Assembly (NCBI GenBank): GCA_032718475.1
Contig: JAUCBJ010006673.1
Span: 1 to 55,807 of the forward strand
Direction of reading: 5' to 3'
DNA: 55,807 nucleotides
DNA from: Nemertoderma westbladi
Lineage: Eukaryota; Xenacoelomorpha; Nemertodermatida; Nemertodermatidae
The notes below the pieces were generated by a model that worked only from the letters and a program-made list of their open reading frames with translations, did not search any database and was not told the DNA's origin. Within the stretch, counting starts at the first letter, position 1, and every line of letters begins with the position of its first letter. Shown in pieces: positions 8,390 to 21,640 of the stretch. The position numbers and the translations under genes were made by a program.

Positions 8390-11300
8390 GAACAAGGGAG
8401 CTGATATAGACAGTAAAGATATAGGTAAGTGAACGAGGGAGCGGATACAGACCGTAAAGATATAGGTAAGTGAACGAGGGAGCGGATACAGACCGTAAAG
8501 ATATAGGTAAGTGAACGAGGGAGCGGATATAGACCGTAAAGATATTGGTAAGTGAACGAGGGAGCGGATACAGACCGTAAAGATATAGGTAAGTGAACGA
8601 GGGAGCGGATATAGACCGTAAAGATATTGGTAAGTGAACGAGGGAGCGGATATAGACCGTAAAGATATTGGTAAGTGAACGAGGGAGCTGATATAGACAG
8701 TAAAGATATAGGTAAGTGAACGAGGGAGCGGATACAGACCGTAAAGATATAGGTAAGTGAACGAGGGAGCTGATATAGACAGTAAAGATATAGGTAAGTG
8801 AACGAGGGAGCTGATATAGACAGTAAAGATATAGGTAAGTGAACGAGGGAGCGGATACAGACCGTAAAGATATAGGTAAGTGAACGAGGGAGCGGATACA
8901 GACCGTAAAGATATAGGTTAGTGAACAAGGGAGCTGATATAGACAGTAAAGATATAGGTAAGTGAACGAGGGAGCGGATATAGACCGTAAAGATATTGGT
9001 AAGTGAACGAGGGAGCTGATATAGACAGTAAAGATATAGGTAAGTGAACGAGGGAGCGGATACAGACCGTAAAGATATAGGTAAGTGAACGAGGGAGCGG
9101 ATACAGACTGTAAAGATATAGGTAAGTGAACGAGGGAGCTGATATAGACAGTAAAGATATAGGTAAGTGAACGAGGGAGCGGATACAGACCGTAAAGATA
9201 TAGGTAAGTGAACGAGGGAGCGGATACAGACTGTAAAGATATAGGTAAGTGAACGAGGGAGCTGATATAGACCGTAAAGATATAGGTAAGTGAACGAGGG
9301 AGCTGATATAGACAGTAAAGATATAGGTAAGTGAACGAGGGAGCGGATACAGACCGTAAAGATATAGGTAAGTGAACGAGGGAGCGGATACAGACTGTAA
9401 AGATATAGGTAAGTGAACGAGGGAGCTGATATAGACCGTAAAGATATAGGTAAGTGAACGAGGGAGCTGATATAGACCGTAAAGATATAGGTAAGTGAAC
9501 GAGGGAGCGGATATAGACCGTAAAGATATAGGTAAGTGAACGAGGGAGCTGATATAGACAGTAAAGATATAGGTAAGTGAACGAGGGAGCGGATACAGAC
9601 CGTAAAGATATAGGTAAGTGAACGAGGGAGCGGATACAGACTGTAAAGATATAGGTAAGTGAACGAGGGAGCTGATATAGACCGTAAAGATATAGGTAAG
9701 TGAACGAGGGAGCTGATATAGACCGTAAAGATATAGGTAAGTGAACGAGGGAGCGGATATAGACCGTAAAGATATAGGTAAGTGAACGAGGGAGCTGATA
9801 TAGACCGTAAAGATATAGGTAAGTGAACGAGGGAGCGGATATAGACCGTAAAGATATAGGTAAGTGAACGAGGGAGCTGATATAGACAGTAAAGATATAG
9901 GTAAGTGAACGAGGGAGCGGATACAGACTGTAAAGATATAGGTAAGTGAACGAGGGAGCGGATATAGACCGTAAAGATATAGGTAAGTGAACGAGGGAGC
10001 GGATACAGACCGTAAAGATATAGGTAAGTGAACGAGGGAGCGGATACAGACTGTAAAGATATAGGTAAGTGAACGAGGGAGCTGATATAGACCGTAAAGA
10101 TATAGGTAAGTGAACGAGGGAGCGGATATAGACCGTAAAGATATAGGTAAGTGAACGAGGGAGCTGATATAGACCGTAAAGATATAGGTAAGTGAACGAG
10201 GGAGCTGATATAGACCGTAAAGATATAGGTAAGTGAACGAGGGAGCGGATATAGACCGTAAAGATATAGGTAAGTGAACGAGGGAGCTGATATAGACAGT
10301 AAAGATATAGGTAAGTGAACGAGGGAGCGGATATAGACAGTAAAGATATAGGTAAGTGAACGAGGGAGCGGATATAGACAGTAAAGATATAGGTAAGTGA
10401 ACGAGGGAGCGGATATAGACAGTAGAGATATAGGTAAGTGAACGAGGGAGCGGATATAGACAGTAAAGATATAGGTAAGTGAACGAGGGAGCGGATACAG
10501 ACTGTAAAGATATAGGTAAGTGAACGAGGGAGCGGATATAGACAGTAGAGATATAGGTAAGTGAACGAGGGAGCGGATATAGACAGTAGAGATATAGGTA
10601 AGTGAACGAGGGAGCGGATATAGACAGTAAAGATATAGGTAAGTGAACGAGGGAGCGGATATAGACAGTAGAGATATAGGTAAGTGAACGAGGGAGCGGA
10701 TATAGACAGTAAAGATATAGGTAAGTGAACGAGGGAGCGGATATAGACAGTAGAGATATAGGTAAGTGAACGAGGGAGCTGATATAGACCGTAAAGATAT
10801 AGGTAAGTGAACGAGGGAGCGGATATAGACAGTAGAGATATAGGTAAGTGAACGAGGGAGCGGATATAGACAGTAAAGATATAGGTAAGTGAACGAGGGA
10901 GCGGATACAGACCGTAAAGATATAGGTAAGTGAACGAGGGAGCGGATACAGACTGTAAAGATATAGGTAAGTGAACGAGGGAGCGGATATAGACTGTAAA
11001 GATATAGGTAAGTGAACGAGGGAGCGGATATAGACAGTAGAGATATAGGTAAGTGAACGAGGGAGCGGATATAGACAGTAAAGATATAGGTAAGTGAACG
11101 AGGGAGCGGATATAGACAGTAAAGATATAGGTAAGTGAACGAGGGAGCGGATACAGACCGTAAAGATATAGGTAAGTGAACGAGGGAGCGGATATAGACA
11201 GTAAAGATATAGGTAAGTGAACGAGGGAGCGGATATAGACAGTAAAGATATAGGTAAGTGAACGAGGGAGCGGATATAGACAGTAGATATATAGGTAAGT

Positions 11301-12000
11301 GAACGAGGGAGCGGATATAGACAGTAGAGATATAGGTAAGTGAACGAGGGAGCGGATATAGACAGTAAAGATATAGGTAAGTGAACGAGGGAGCGGATAT
11401 AGACAGTAGAGATATAGGTAAGTGAACGAGGGAGCGGATATAGACAGTAGAGATATAGGTAAGTGAACGAGGGAGCGGATATAGACAGTAAAGATATAGG
11501 TAAGTGAACGAGGGAGCGGATATAGACAGTAGAGATATAGGTAAGTGAACGAGGGAGCGGATATAGACAGTAGAGATATAGGTAAGTGAACGAGGGAGCG
11601 GATATAGACAGTAAAGATATAGGTAAGTGAACGAGGGAGCGGATATAGACAGTAAAGATATAGGTAAGTGAACGAGGGAGCGGATATAGACAGTAAAGAT
11701 ATAGGTAAGTGAACGAGGGAGCGGATATAGACAGTAGAGATATAGGTAAGTGAACGAGGGAGCGGATATAGACAGTAAAGATATAGGTAAGTGAACGAGG
11801 GAGCGGATATAGACAGTAGAGATATAGGTAAGTGAACGAGGGAGCGGATATAGACAGTAGAGATATAGGTAAGTGAACGAGGGAGCGGATATAGACAGTA
11901 AATATATAGGTAAGTGAACGAGGGAGCGGATATAGACAGTAGAGATATAGGTAAGTGAACGAGGGAGCGGATATAGACAGTAGAGATATAGGTAAGTGAA

Positions 12001-14200
12001 CGAGGGAGCGGATATAGACCGTAAAGATATTGGTAAGTGAACGATGGAGCTGATACAGACAGTAAAGTTATAGGTAAGTGAACGAGGGAGCGGATATAGA
12101 CAGTAAAGATATAGGTAAGTGAACGAGGGAGCGGATACAGACAGTAAAGATATAGGTAAGTGAACGAGGGAGCGGATATAGACAGTAGAGATATAGGTAA
12201 GTGAACGAGGGAGCGGATATAGACCGTAAAGATATAGGTAAGTGAACGAGGGAGCGGATATAGACAGTAGAGATATAGGTAAGTGAACGAGGGAGCTGAT
12301 ACAGACAGTAAAGATATAGGTAAGTGAACGATGGAGCTGATACAGACAGTAAAGATATAGGTAAGTGAACGAGGGAGCTGATACAGACCGTAAAGATATA
12401 GGTAAGTGAACGAGGGAGCGGATATAGACAGTAAAGATATAGGTAAGTGAACGAGGGAGCGGATATAGACAGTAGAGATATAGGTAAGTGAACGAGGGAG
12501 CGGATATAGACCGTAAAGATATAGGTAAGTGAACGAGGGAGCGGATATAGACAGTAGAGATATAGGTAAGTGAACGAGGGAGCTGATACAGACAGTAAAG
12601 ATATAGGTAAGTGAACGAGGGAGCGGATATAGACAGTAGAGATATAGGTAAGTGAACGAGGGAGCGGATATAGACCGTAAAGATATAGGTAAGTGAACGA
12701 GGGAGCGGATATAGACAGTAGAGATATAGGTAAGTGAACGAGGGAGCTGATACAGACAGTAAAGATATAGGTAAGTGAACGATGGAGCTGATACAGACAG
12801 TAAAGATATAGGTAAGTGAACGAGGGAGCGGATACAGACCGTAAAGATATAGGTAAGTGAACGAGGGAGCGGATATAGACAGTAAAGATATAGGTAAGTG
12901 AACGAGGGAGCGGATATAGACAGTAGAGATATAGGTAAGTGAACGAGGGAGCGGATATAGACCGTAAAGATATAGGTAAGTGAACGAGGGAGCGGATATA
13001 GACAGTAGAGATATAGGTAAGTGAACGAGGGAGCGGATACAGACCGTAAAGATATAGGTAAGTGAACGAGGGAGCGGATATAGACAGTAGAGATATAGGT
13101 AAATGAACGAGGGAGCTGATACAGACAGTAAAGATATAGGTAAGTGAACGATGGAGCTGATACAGACAGTAAAGATATAGGTAAGTGAACGAGGGAGCGG
13201 ATACAGACCGTAAAGATATAGGTAAGTGAACGAGGGAGCGGATATAGACAGTAAAGATATAGGTAAGTGAACGAGGGAGCGGATATAGACAGTAGAGATA
13301 TAGGTAAGTGAACGAGGGAGCGGATATAGACCGTAAAGATATAGGTAAGTGAACGAGGGAGCGGATACAGACCGTAAAGATATAGGTAAGTGAACGAGGG
13401 AGCTGATACAGACAGTAAAGATATAGGTAAGTGAACGAGGGAGCGGATATAGACAGTAGAGATATAGGTAAGTGAACGAGGGAGCGGATATAGACCGTAA
13501 AGATATTGGTAAGTGAACGATGGAGCTGATACAGACAGTAAAGTTATAGGTAAGTGAACGAGGGAGCGGATATAGACAGTAAAGATATAGGTAAGTGAAC
13601 GAGGGAGCGGATACAGACAGTAAAGATATAGGTAAGTGAACGAGGGAGCGGATATAGACAGTAGAGATATAGGTAAGTGAACGAGGGAGCGGATATAGAC
13701 CGTAAAGATATAGGTAAGTGAACGAGGGAGCGGATATAGACAGTAGAGATATAGGTAAGTGAACGAGGGAGCTGATACAGACAGTAAAGATATAGGTAAG
13801 TGAACGATGGAGCTGATACAGACAGTAAAGATATAGGTAAGTGAACGAGGGAGCGGATACAGACCGTAAAGATATAGGTAAGTGAACGAGGGAGCGGATA
13901 TAGACAGTAAAGATATAGGTAAGTGAACGAGGGAGCGGATATAGACAGTAGAGATATAGGTAAGTGAACGAGGGAGCGGATATAGACCGTAAAGATATAG
14001 GTAAGTGAACGAGGGAGCGGATATAGACAGTAGAGATATAGGTAAGTGAACGAGGGAGCGGATACAGACCGTAAAGATATAGGTAAGTGAACGAGGGAGC
14101 GGATACAGACAGTAAAGTTATAGGTAAGTGAACGAGGGAGCTGATACAGACAGTAAAGATATAGGTAAGTGAACGAGGGAGCGGATATAGACCGTAAAGA
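12001..14200 (+). repeat. Higher-order repeat, 36 units (1476 bp)
   Basis: The rare GAACGATGGAGCTGATACAG unit occurs at about 12043, 12330, 12781, 13150, 13519 and 13806. 12043 to 13519 is exactly 36 x 41 bp, and the flanking unit order (ATATTGG unit, GTTATAGG unit, three cgg units and so on) is identical at both. The steps 12781-13150-13519 are each 369 bp (9 units), giving a nested sub-repeat. Confidence 0.75.
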
Positions 14201-16299
14201 TATAGGTAAGTGAACGAGGGAGCGGATATAGACAGTAAAGATATAGGTAAGTGAACGAGGGAGCGGATATAGACAGTAGATATATAGGTAAGTGAACGAG
14301 GGAGCGGATACAGACCGTAAAGATATAGGTAAGTGAACGAGGGAGCGGATACAGACAGTAAAGTTATAGGTAAGTGAACGAGGGAGCTGATACAGACAGT
14401 AAAGATATAGGTAAGTGAACGAGGGAGCGGATATAGACAGTAAAGATGTAGGTAAGTGAACGAGGGAGCGGATATAGACCGTAAAGATATAGGTAAGTGA
14501 ACGAGGGAGCGGATATAGACAGAGTAAAGATATAGAGGTAAGTGAACGAGGGAGCGGATATAGACAGTAAAGATATAGGTAAGTGAACGAGGGAGCGGAT
14601 ATAGACAGTAAAGATATAGGTAAGTGAACGAGGGAGCGGATATAGACAGTAAAGATATAGGTAAGTGAACGAGGGAGCGGATATAGACAGTAGATATATA
14701 GGTAAGTGAACGAGGGAGCGGATACAGACCGTAAAGATATAGGTAAGTGAACGAGGGAGCGGATACAGACAGTAAAGATATAGGTAAGTGAACGAGGGAG
14801 CGGATATAGACAGTAAAGATGTAGGTAAGTGAACGAGGGAGCGGATATAGACCGTAAAGATATAGGTAAGTGAACGAGGGAGCGGATATAGACAGTAAAG
14901 ATATAGGTAAGTGAACGAGGGAGCGGATATAGACAGTAGATATATAGGTAAGTGAACGAGGGAGCGGATACAGACCGTAAAGATATAGGTAAGTGAACGA
15001 GGGAGCGGATACAGACAGTAAAGTTATAGGTAAGTGAACGAGGGAGCTGATACAGACAGTAAAGATATAGGTAAGTGAACGAGGGAGCGGATATAGACAG
15101 TAAAGATGTAGGTAAGTGAACGAGGGAGCGGATATAGACCGTAAAGATATAGGTAAGTGAACGAGGGAGCGGATATAGACCGTAAAGATATAGGTAAGTG
15201 AACGAGGGAGCGGATATAGACTGTAAAGATATAGGTAAGTGAACGAGGGAGCGGATATAGACCGTAAAGATATAGGTAAGTGAACGAGGGAGCGGATATA
15301 GACTGTAAAGATATAGGTAAGTGAACGAGGGAGCGGATATAGACCGTAAAGATATAGGTAAGTGAACGAGGGAGCGGATACAGACAGTAAAGTTATAGGT
15401 AAGTGAACGAGGGAGCTGATACAGACAGTAAAGTTATAGGTAAGTGAACGAGGGAGCTGATACAGACCGTAAAGATATAGGTAAGTGAACGAGGGAGCGG
15501 ATATAGACCATAAAGATATAGGTAAGTGAACGAGGGAGCGGATATAGACCGTAAAGATATAGGTAAGTGAACGAGGGAGCGGATACAGACCGTAAAGATA
15601 TAGGTAAGTGAACGAGGGAGCGGATACAGACCGTAAAGATATAGGTAAGTGAACGAGGGAGCTGATATAGACCGTAAAGATATAGGTAAGTGAACGAGGG
15701 AGCGGATATAGACCGTAAAGATATAGGTAAGTGAACGAGGGAGCGGATACAGACCGTAAAGATATAGGTAAGTGAACGAGGGAGCTGATATAGACCGTAA
15801 AGATATAGGTAAGTGAACGAGGGAGCGGATATAGACCGTAAAGATATAGGTAAGTGAACGAGGGAGCGGATACAGACCGTAAAGATATAGGTAAGTGAAC
15901 GAGGGAGCGGATATAGACCGTAAAGATATAGGTAAGTGAACGAGGGAGCGGATATAGACCGTAAAGATATAGGTAAGTGAACGAGGGAGCGGATACAGAC
16001 CGTAAAGATATAGGTAAGTGAACGAGGGAGCTGATACAGACAGTAAAGATATAGGTAAGTGAACGAGGGAGCGGATATAGACCGTAAAGATATAGGTAAG
16101 TGAACGAGGGAGCGGATATAGACCGTAAAGATATAGGTAAGTGAACGAGGGAGCGGATACAGACCGTAAAGATATAGGTAAGTGAACGAGGGAGCTGATA
16201 CAGACCGTAAAGATATAGGTAAGTGAACGAGGGAGCTGATACAGACAGTAAAGATATAGGTAAGTGAACGAGGGAGCGGATATAGACCGTAAAGATATA

Positions 16300-19200
16300 G
16301 GTAAGTGAACGAGGGAAGCGATATAGACCGTAAAGATATAGGTAAGTGAACGAGGGAGCGGATATAGACCGTAAAGATATAGGTAAGTGAACGAGGGAGC
16401 TGATATAGACAGTAAATATATATAGGTAAGTGAACGAGGGAGCGGATATAGACCGTAAAGATATAGGTAAGTGAACGAGGGAAGCGATATAGACCGTAAA
16501 GATATAGGTAAGTGAACGAGGGAGCGGATATAGACCGTAAAGATATAGGTAAGTGAACGAGGGAGCGGATACAGACCGTAAAGATATAGGTAAGTGAATG
16601 AGGGAGCGGATACAGACCGTAAAGATATAGGTAAGTGAACGAGGGAGCTGATACAGACCGTAAAGATATAGGTAAGTGATCGAGGGAGCTGATATAGACA
16701 GTAAATATATATAGGTAAGTGAACGAGGGAGCGGATATAGACCGTAAAGATATAGGTAAGTGAACGAGGGAAGCGATATAGACCGTAAAGATATAGGTAA
16801 GTGAACGAGGGAGCGGATATAGACCGTAAAGATATAGGTAAGTGAACGAGGGAGCTGATACAGACCGTAAAGATATAGGTAAGTGAACGAGGGAGCTGAT
16901 ATAGACAGTAAATATATATAGGTAAGTGAACGAGGGAGCGGATATAGACCGTAAAGATATAGGTAAGTGAACGAGGGAAGCGATATAGACAGTAAAGATA
17001 TAGGTAAGTGAACGAGGGAGCGGATATAGACAGTAAAGATATAGGTAAGTGAACGAGGGAGCGGATATAGACAGTAAAGATATAGGTAAGTGAACGAGGG
17101 AGCGGATATAGACAGTAAAGATATAGGTAAGTGAACGAGGGAGCGGATATAGACTGTAAAGATATAGGTAAGTGAACGAGGGAGCGGATATAGACCGTAA
17201 AGATATAGGTAAGTGAACGAGGGAGCGGATATAGACTGTAAAGATATAGGTAAGTGAACGAGGGAGCGGATATAGACCGTAAAGATATAGGTAAGTGAAC
17301 GAGGGAGCGGATACAGACAGTAAAGTTATAGGTAAGTGAACGAGGGAGCTGATACAGACAGTAAAGTTATAGGTAAGTGAACGAGGGAGCTGATACAGAC
17401 CGTAAAGATATAGTATAGGTAAGTGAACGAGGGAGCGGATATAGACCGTAAAGATATAGGTAAGTGAACGAGGGAGCGGATATAGACCGTAAAGATATAG
17501 GTAATTGAACGAGGGAGCGGATACAGACCGTAAAGATATAGGTAAGTGAACGAGGGAGCTGATATAGACCGTAAAGATATAGGTAAGTGAACGAGGGAGC
17601 GGATATAGACCGTAAAGATATAGGTAAGTGAACGAGGGAGCGGATACAGACCGTAAAGATATAGGTAAGTGAACGAGGGAGCGGATATAGACCGTAAAGA
17701 TATAGGTAAGTGAACGAGGGAGCGGATATAGACCGTAAAGATATAGGTAAGTGAACGAGGGAGCGGATACAGACCGTAAAGATATAGGTAAGTGAACGAG
17801 GGAGCTGATACAGACCGTAAAGATATAGGTAAGTGAACGAGGGAGCTGATATAGACAGTAAATATATATAGGTAAGTGAACGAGGGAGCGGATATAGACC
17901 GTAAAGATATAGGTAAGTGAACGAGGGAAGCGATATAGACCGTAAAGATATAGGTAAGTGAACGAGGGAAGCGATATAGACCGTAAAGATATAGGTAAGT
18001 GAACGAGGGAGCGGATATAGACCGTAAAGATATAGGTAAGTGAACGAGGGAGCTGATACAGACCGTAAAGATATAGGTAAGTGAACGAGGGAGCTGATAT
18101 AGACAGTAAATATATATAGGTAAGTGAACGAGGGAGCGGATATAGACCGTAAAGATATAGGTAAGTGAACGAGGGAAGCGATATAGACCGTAAAGATATA
18201 GGTAAGTGAACGAGGGAGCGGATATAGACAGTAAATATATATAGGTAAGTGAACGAGGGAGCGGATATAGACCGTAAAATATAGGTAAGTGAACAAGGGA
18301 GCGGATATAGACAGTAAAGATATAGGTAAGTGAACGAGGGAGCTGATACAGACCGTAAAGATATAGGTAAGTGAACAAGGGAGCTGATACAGACCGTAAA
18401 GATATAGGTAAGTGAACGAGGGAGCGGATATAGACAGTAAATATATAGGTAAGTGAACGAGGGAGCGGATATAGACAGTAAATATATATAGGTAAGTGAA
18501 CGAGGGAGCGGATATAGACAGTAAATATATAGGTAAGTGAACGAGGGAGCTGATACAGACAGTAAAGATATAGGTAAGTGAACGAGGGAGCTGATACAGA
18601 CCGTAAAGATATAGGTAAGTGAACAAGGGAGCTGATACAGATCGTAAAGATATAGGTAAGTGAACAAGGGAGCTGATACAGACCGTAAAGATATAGGTAA
18701 GTGAACGAGGGAGCGGATATAGACACAGACAGTAAATATATAGGTAAGTGAACGAGGGAGCGGATATAGACAGTAGAGATATAGGTAAGTGAACGAGGGA
18801 GCTGATATAGACCGTAAAGATATAGGTAAGTGAACAAGGGAGCTGATACAGACCGTAAAGATATAGGTAAGTGAACGAGGGAGCGGATATAGACAGTAAA
18901 TATATATAGGTAAGTGAACGAGGGAGCGGATATAGACCGTAAAGATATAGGTAAGTGAACGAGGGAGCTGATACAGACCGTAAAGATATAGGTAAGTGAA
19001 CAAGGGAGCTGATACAGACCGTAAAGATATAGGTAAGTGAACGAGGGAGCGGATATAGACAGTAAATATATAGGTAAGTGAACGAGGGAGCGGATATAGA
19101 CAGTAGAGATATAGGTAAGTGAACGAGGGAGCGGATATAGACAGTAAATATATAGGTAAGTGAACGAGGGAGCTGATATAGACAGTAAATATATATAGGT

Positions 19201-21640
19201 AAGTGAACGAGGGAGCGGATATAGACAGTAAATATATATAGGTAAGTGAACGAGGGAGCGGATATAGACTGTAAAGATATAGGTAAGTGAACGAGGGAGC
19301 TGATATAGACAGTAAATATATATAGGTAAGTGAACGAGGGAGCGGATATAGACCGTAAAGATATAGGTAAGTGAACGAGGGAGCTGATACAGACCGTAAA
19401 GATATAGGTAAGTGAACGAGGGAGCTGATATAGACAGTAAATATATATAGGTAAGTGAACGAGGGAGCGGATATAGACCGTAAAGATATAGGTAAGTGAA
19501 CGAGGGAAGCGATATAGACCGTAAAGATATAGGTAAGTGAACGAGGGAGCGGATATAGACAGTAAATATATATAGGTAAGTGAACGAGGGAGCGGATATA
19601 GACCGTAAAGATATAGGTAAGTGAACGAGGGAGCGGATATAGACAGTAAATATATATAGGTAAGTGAACGAGGGAGCTGATATAGACCGTAAAGATATAG
19701 GTAAGTGAACGAGGGAGCTTATATAGACAGTAAAGATATAGGTAAGTGAACGAGGGAGCGGATATAGACAGTAGAGATATAGGTAAGTGAACGAGGGAGC
19801 GGATATAGACAGTAGAGATATAGGTAAGTGAACGAGGGAGCGGATACAGACAGTAAAGTTATAGGTAAGTGAACGAGGGAGCTTATATAGACAGTAAAGA
19901 TATAGGTAAGTGAACGAGGGAGCGGATATAGACAGTAGAGATATAGGTAAGTGAACGAGGGAGCGGATATAGACAGTAGAGATATAGGTAAGTGAACGAG
20001 GGAGCGGATACAGACAGTAAAGTTATAGGTAAGTGAACGAGGGAGCTGATATAGACAGTAAATATATATAGGTAAGTGAACGAGGGAGCGGATACAGACC
20101 GTAAAGATATAGGTAAGTGAACGAGGGAGCGGATATAGACTGTAAAGATATAGGTAAGTGAACGAGGGAGCGGATATAGACAGTAAATATATATAGGTAA
20201 GTGAACGAGGGAGCGGATATAGACCGTAAAGATATAGGTAAGTGAACGAGGGAGCTGATACAGACCGTAAAGATATAGGTAAGTGAACGAGGGAGCTGAT
20301 ATAGACAGTAAATATATATAGGTAAGTGAACGAGGGAGCGGATATAGACCGTAAAGATATAGGTAAGTGAACGAGGGAAGCGATATAGACAGTAAAGATA
20401 TAGGTAAGTGAACGAGGGAGCGGATATAGACTGTAAAGATATAGGTAAGTGAACGAGGGAGCGGATATAGACAGTAAAGATATAGGTAAGTGAACGAGGG
20501 AGCGGATATAGACCGTAAAGATATAGGTAAGTGAACAAGGGAGCGGATATAGACAGTAAAGATATAGGTAAGTGAACGAGGGAGCGGATATAGACCGTAA
20601 AGATATAGGTAAGTGAACGAGGGAGCTGATACAGACCGTAAAGATATAGGTAAGTGAACGAGGGAGCGGATATAGACAGTAAATATATATAGGTAAGTGA
20701 ACGAGGGAGCGGATATAGACCGTAAAGATATAGGTAAGTGAACAAGGGAGCTGATACAGACCGTAAAGATATAGGTAAGTGAACAAGGGAGCTGATATAG
20801 ACCGTAAAGATATTGGTAAGTGAACGAGGGAGCGGATATAGACAGTAGAGATATAGGTAAGTGAACGAGGGAGCGGATATAGACAGTAGAGATATAGGTA
20901 AGTGAACGAGGGAGCGGATATAGACAGTAGAGATATAGGTAAGTGAACGAGGGAGCGGATATAGACAGTAAAGATATAGGTAAGTGAACGAGGGAGCGGA
21001 TACAGATCGTAAAGATATAGGTAAGTGAACGAGGGAGCTGATATAGACAGTAAAGATATAGGTAAGTGAACGAGGGAAGCGATATAGACCGTAAAGATAT
21101 AGGTAAGTGAACGAGGGAAGCGATATAGACCGTAAAGATATAGGTAAGTGAACGAGGGAGCTGATATAGACCGTAAAGATATAGGTAAGTGAACGAGGGA
21201 AGCGATATAGACCGTAAAGATATAGGTAAGTGAACGAGGGAGCGGATACAGATCGTAAAGATATAGGTAAGTGAACGAGGGAGCTGATATAGACAGTAGA
21301 TACAGGTAAGTGAACGAGGGAGCGGATATAGACAGTAGAGATATAGGTAAGTGAACGAGGGAGCTGATATAGACCGTAAAGATATAGGTAAGTGAACGAG
21401 GGAGCGGATATAGACAGTAGAGATATAGGTAAGTGAACGAGGGAGCGGATATAGACCGTAAAGATATAGGTAAGTGAACGAGGGAGCTGATATAGACCGT
21501 AAAGATATAGGTAAGTGAACGAGGGAGCGGATATAGACAGTAAATATATATAGGTAAGTGAACGAGGGAGCTGATATAGACCGTAAAGATATTGGTAAGT
21601 GAACGAGGGAGCTGATATAGACAGTAAATATATATAGGTA
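16300..21640 (+). repeat. Array zone with GGGAAGCGAT and 43-bp TA-extended units
   Basis: The rearranged word GAGGGAAGCGATATAGAC is confined mainly to 16.3-22.1 kb. The 43-bp unit ending GTAAATATATATAGG first appears near 16.4 kb and is then common to about 36 kb. It is largely absent from 8.4-16.3 kb. Such zoning is expected from local unequal exchange rather than whole-array homogenisation. Confidence 0.7.
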
